A stretch of 64,000 bases of DNA from Onchocerca volvulus (lineage: Eukaryota > Nematoda > Chromadorea > Rhabditida > Onchocercidae): contig HG738138.1 of the NCBI GenBank assembly GCA_000499405.2, forward strand, positions 13,021,208-13,085,207, in the 5' to 3' direction. Of this stretch, positions 59,850 through 64,000 are shown piece by piece. The translations under genes were made by a program, and so were the position numbers. The notes beneath the pieces were generated by a model, which saw only the letters and a list, made by a program, of their open reading frames with translations, had not been told where the DNA came from and ran no database searches. Positions within the stretch are counted from its first letter, which is position 1. The number at the start of each line of letters is the position of its first letter.

Positions 59850-60239
59850 ATATTTGTAAGATCAGTAAGTGTCTTTCCCAGATCTAAATCACCGTTCAAG
59901 TCATCAATATCAAAAAAAATGGAAGAGAGAAGGTAATGATAATAGTTATATTCAAGATTTGAAGAAAAGTTCCGGAAAGCAAGAGATTTCGTATTGAATA
60001 AAGATGAAATTTTTAATTAATATTCCCTTTCAAGACGTGCAATTAATTACTGCTTTTCCTTCAATACAAAACGAAGGAATCCAATGATTCTGTACTCGCA
60101 TAGCGGTGGAACTAATTCAAAACTGATACTTTGGAACACAAAAGGATCGATATACTATTGATCTAAAAAGGTGTGGTGAAACGTCGCATCGATTTTAGCC
60201 GTCGCCGAGGTAGTCGTGAGTGATTGAGCCCATCTACGT

Positions 60240-60836
60240 TAGCATATTCACATATGCATGTATGTGTGTGCCATATATATGCGCGTGCTTTTGTTTGTGT
60301 TTGTACGTGTGTGTGCGTGTCTGCATGTTAACGCTCATGTGTATATGTGTATTTGCATATCTGTGTGTCTGTATGCACATGTACACATACATACATACGA
60401 ACGTACATACACTCATATGCATAACACACAGACACACACAGTCACACGCACATAAACATCTACATATCACAGACACACATACGCATATATGGATACACTT
60501 ACATATACATACAAAACATATAACTCATATCTTAACACACAGGTACACACACGTACACATCAGTTTGTATGTGAGTGTATGTGTGTATGCATTTGTATGT
60601 GTACGTACATGTGTATCTGTGTATATGCATAAGAGTATATGCGTGTTTTGTATATGGTGTGTGTGTACGCACATGTATGTGCGCATGTGTATGTATGGTT
60701 GTGTGTATGTATCTGTAAGTTATGCATGTGTGTATGTGTGTGTGTTTGTATGTGTATATGTATGTATGTATATGCATGTGTGCGTATTTATGTATATGCG
60801 AGTGTGTACATATGTATATATATGTAGATATGGGTA
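60240..60836. repeat. Degenerate TG/CA repeat block with alternating strand polarity
   Basis: 60246-60375 is TG/TA-rich, 60376-60556 switches to CA-rich, and 60563-60830 switches back to TG-rich. Units are variants such as TGTGTATG, ACATACAC and GTATGTGT. It gives long spurious ORFs on both strands rich in Cys/Val/Tyr or His/Thr. Because TG and CA blocks are mutually complementary, the region can form large imperfect hairpins. Confidence 0.88.
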
Positions 60837-62351
60837 GATAGGTATTTTGGAAAGGAATGATAAATAGGTGTTAAAAAAAAAACATTAAAATCGTGAAAAA
60901 ACCATTGAAAGGAAATCGCTTAAGGATCAGAGAAGGGAAGTGGAAAAAGGTATCCAGGATGGAGATGTCGGCGAGGTCAAAATTAAAGTGTATGAATAGT
61001 TTTTTGCACATTTCATAATAACTGTTTTTGAGGAAAAAGATGAACTCTTTGAAGAATGTTAGATTATAGTGGTGGTAGTGAAGAATGTTAGATCTGAAGA
61101 ATGTCGTAAGGTTTTGCTTACTTTTTTCCTGGAAAAGTTTAAGGCTAATTGAACTTAAGCCTTGATAATAAACGCGTGCTACAAGGTCGAATATCCTAAC
61201 ATGCGAATTTTATCTATTCATTGCTAATTGGTTTTCTTCGATGATAATGATAGAAAGTTTATTGAAATTTCTCAAGAACAAATACACATATAGCAGTAGT
61301 AACACTGATATAATCTGTCTCTTGTGATGCAGTAGCAATGCTGAAGTTTCACATGAAAGTTGATAACCTACTTGCTCGTCCTATCCAGGTTGACCTCCAT
61401 CTTACAGTTGCTTAGTTAATCGCCGTTACGAATGAGTTAATTGGTGTTGATATGTGCGTGTGTAGAGCTATATTGCATTGTTCAGAATAGTTCAGCGCAT
61501 GTCTATTTGAAAAAGCATAGTGAAGGATGATGCATCAGTGATATGCAGAACTTGCAGAATTCGGCTTTGCTTTACCATTCGCATCCTGGATCCGTTGAAA
61601 TCATAGTCAACAGTTCTCTGACTTAGTTTTTATGACGAAGACATCAAGAGATTATGGAAGAAAACTGGAAAATACAGGGAAAAAATTGTAGAGAAAGAAT
61701 ACGGTTTTTCTTCAATACATGAAAGCTTCAAGCCATTATCGTTTTTGCATATCTTCTGCTGATAATTGCTGAAATTCGGTATCCAAAATAGTATTAAGTG
61801 ATGAATCCAATAAAATATTTATTACGTTTGTGCAGAATATTGGATGTATAACAATGTGGATTAACTATTCATACATTATACATAACGTACGTACCATAAT
61901 CCATTAACCAATCAAATGTACATTTGGTAATATGAGAGTAAAACATATAGACTAGTAACAGTGGCCAGACACATAGTTTCGACGAATTATATGGGTCTTA
62001 AATTCAAAATGACAACTGAAAAAAATTCAAATTTCAAAATCTTAAAAAAAAGAATCTCGAGAATCAAATACTTTTTCTGGTGCAAACTGTTGCAGCAAGC
62101 TATAAATGATAAGATGGTGTGTCTAGGCTCTTAAAACTTTCCCAACTGGGTAAAACTAGTCGAATTAATTTAAATGAGCTGCCGAAATTTCCTTATGTAC
62201 TCTAAAACATATGCTAGAAGCTCTGCCGGGTGAAGATATTGTCTCAGAATTAAAAGTAATTCTCATGCATTCTATTAAATGCTGTTGCAACAGATTCGGG
62301 ACGAAAAGGGCAAAAAAATAATAAATAATTGTGAGAGTCAGAATGGTTACA

Positions 62352-63988
62352 TTAGAACTTCCAAGCAGGTCTCTTCGAGTCATCCTTGTTACCCGAAGAA
62401 TTAGATGAAGCAACAGATGACGAAGTAGTCTCTTTTTTGGAGCGTGATGGCTGATGTCCGGGTGAGCTTCGCCTATGCTCGTCAGTTGATGAAGGCCGTT
62501 CGAAATCTGGATACAATAAAGTTCTGAAAACAAGGCTGCATACTTCTCAAGCATCTTCTAAAAAAATTATGGTATCCAAAATGAATCCTAATCCAAACCT
62601 AATGTTTAAATGTGTGAATTACCTTTTATCATCTTTCTGCTTTATTAGATCTACCATCGGTAATTTTGACTTTATAAGACTGCGTTCATAAAGTCGGGCG
62701 GAATGACCGGGTGATTTTGGCCTTGGTATACCGGTTACATAATGGCTGCAATGAGAAGTTTTTATTAAATCCAAAAATTAAGATTGAAGATTCAAATTAA
62801 AAATATTTAACTTGAAGTCGAAAGCTAAATAAACAAGTTTATTCGGCGTTTTTAGTTTTTCGAGCCAAAAATTCGGTCAAATCAACTGTTATTAGTAAGT
62901 ATAAAACAAAAACCAGAACAAAATAACAAACTTTATTTTGTCTTTTCCGTTGTTTTCTTTTTCATTCTTTTTCTTTCCTTTTGCTGACTCTTGACAATCT
63001 TTACTTTTCGCATTACTTTTAGCTTGTCGTTGCGTTTCAGTAAGTAAAATTTGTAAATTACTTGTGATTGTTTGATTTTTGGAACCTTCGCCAGCCGTGA
63101 AGCTGTTCTAAAACATGTTTTGCTGCGTTGAAAGTAAGGTTGCCTAAATAATTCAACGTGTGAGTTTTCAATCAAAAAAATTTTTTACGACGTAAAGAAG
63201 CCCTCTTTACTTTTGTATTAGTTTACCAACGACGAAGAATATGCGAACGCGTAACACTGTTGAAAAAAACAAACAAACCGATCTGTTTTTCTTGCCCTCT
63301 GTTTCGGATTCTTGCAAAATTTCCAGAGCTTTTTGCAATTGACATATGAGAACATCTTTTTCCTAAATAGTTAATAAGGAGAACTTTTAGTTACTTCATC
63401 ACAATTAAAGAAGCCTAATTGTTTCAGTATCGTGAAAGTGTCGAAAGTAGCCTTTGATCTTGGCGCTTCCAAAAAATTTAAAATCACTGTGGATGGAATA
63501 GTGAACAGATACATAAAAACATTATCTCACCTCAAGTTCATTTTGCAACTGTTGCATTTGCTCACTCAATTCCAAATTTATTTTACTCTCTCCTATTCCA
63601 TCATCAATATTCGTTTGTATTCCGTGCGTGCCAGTTTCGGGCCTAAAACACTTTTGTTAACATGTGTAATTTGCCTTCAAAAAAAATTTTGCAGAAAACT
63701 ACCAGTAACAGAACATCGCTGTGTAAAATCTTTTTCAAAACTTAGGCATTAGTAATTCTAGTCAATTCCGATAGATTTTTAAAGTATTTGCAGATATCTG
63801 AGAAAAAAAAACGCTTAAAAGACATTGGTAAAAACCCGAACTTGGTTGAAAGCTGTTGCTGAAGCTTCTGATATTTGCTAGTTAATTCCGTTTCATTTTT
63901 TTTCATCATTTCAATCGTTTTCTCGTGCTCTTTATTCAAAATTATGATTTTCTTCTCAAGGATCTGAGCTTGTTGATTTTCTCGTTTC
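62352..63988 (-). CDS. Coiled-coil protein, C-terminal part (unrecognised; runs off right edge)
   Basis: Six exons are visible: 63988-63842, 63642-63531, 63362-63279, about 63102-63062, 62745-62623 and 62523-62352 (TAA). They join in phase to about 225 C-terminal residues. The first two and a half exons are heptad-like coiled coil (QAQILEKKIIILNKEH, QKLQQQLSTK, ELSEQMQQLQNELE, VLICQLQKALEILQES). Then comes a basic segment with GIPRPKSPGHSARLYERS, and a Ser-rich tail ending KRPAWKF. The fourth exon boundary is ambiguous: starting at 63102 keeps phase with a GTTTGT donor at exon 3. The alternative is read-through of exon 3 to about 63234 joined to an acceptor near 63143, which adds a hydrophobic stretch and looks less likely. 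The 5' part lies beyond the window. No family was recognised; cytoskeletal or centrosomal roles are common for such proteins but not shown here. Confidence 0.7.
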
Positions 63989-64000
63989 CTGACAAAATTT

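Larger units (their letters stand above)
59544..62351. other. Intergenic region rich in GT/CA simple sequence
   Basis: About 2.8 kb between two minus-strand genes. It contains a pure (TG)n tract, a 600-bp block of degenerate TG/CA repeats and then ordinary AT-rich DNA. It should include the RASSF promoter near 59544. No coding exon is supported. Confidence 0.6.

Noticed and set aside
60220..60837. 205-codon plus-strand ORF rich in Cys, Val and Tyr, the longest in the window
   Set aside because: It is a translation of the degenerate TG/CA repeat block; overlapping long ORFs exist in other frames and on the other strand, and there is no domain or splice context.

Overview
The window is animal nuclear DNA, AT-rich, with genes split into many small exons by GT-AG introns. 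Innexin, FAM20-type secretory kinase, Miro, eEF2 kinase, FBF1/DYF-19-like, sideroflexin and N-terminal-RASSF coding exons can all be read. The AT-rich composition, short exons and introns of about 80-800 bp (one reaching 881 bp), and closest resemblance to nematode family members point to a parasitic nematode, probably a filarial or other spirurid worm. That species-level placement is inference. I found no bacterial operons, CRISPR arrays, rRNA or confident tRNA genes.

Layout: 168-2321 (+) is the 3' part of an innexin whose 5' end lies before the window. 5966-10732 (-) is a complete 13-exon FAM20 kinase gene (famk-1 type), tail to tail with the innexin. 10733-25364 is a gene-poor stretch of about 14.6 kb holding a 160-bp tandem duplication, an (AC)n tract, a weak membrane-protein ORF and a strong pre-miRNA-like hairpin. 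25365-30413 (+) is Miro (16 exons, 633 aa). 32477-38735 (+) is eEF2 kinase (18 exons, 743 aa). 39397-44500 (-) is an FBF1/DYF-19-like ciliary transition-fibre protein (16 exons, 577 aa). 45434-47824 (+) is an unrecognised single-Ig membrane protein. 49448-52410 (-) is sideroflexin (7 exons, 321 aa). 56115-59543 (-) is an N-terminal RASSF protein (RASSF7/8 type, 9 exons, 365 aa). 62352-63988 (-) is the 3' part of an unrecognised coiled-coil protein that runs off the right edge.

For the complete genes the exon models were built by joining splice sites so that reading phase is kept at every junction; total lengths match the family norms, which is the main support for the calls. The genes do not form one pathway. 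Two are mitochondrial (Miro on the outer membrane, sideroflexin on the inner), one is a translation regulator, one is ciliary, one is a Golgi/secretory kinase and one makes gap junctions. Neighbouring genes are hundreds to thousands of bases apart, so I see no evidence for an operon. The clearest regulatory candidate is an RFX X-box-like site upstream of the DYF-19-like gene. I did not find a defence-type or otherwise wholly new multi-gene system. The best undescribed candidates are the hairpin at 21418-21516, the Ig membrane protein and the coiled-coil protein at the right edge.
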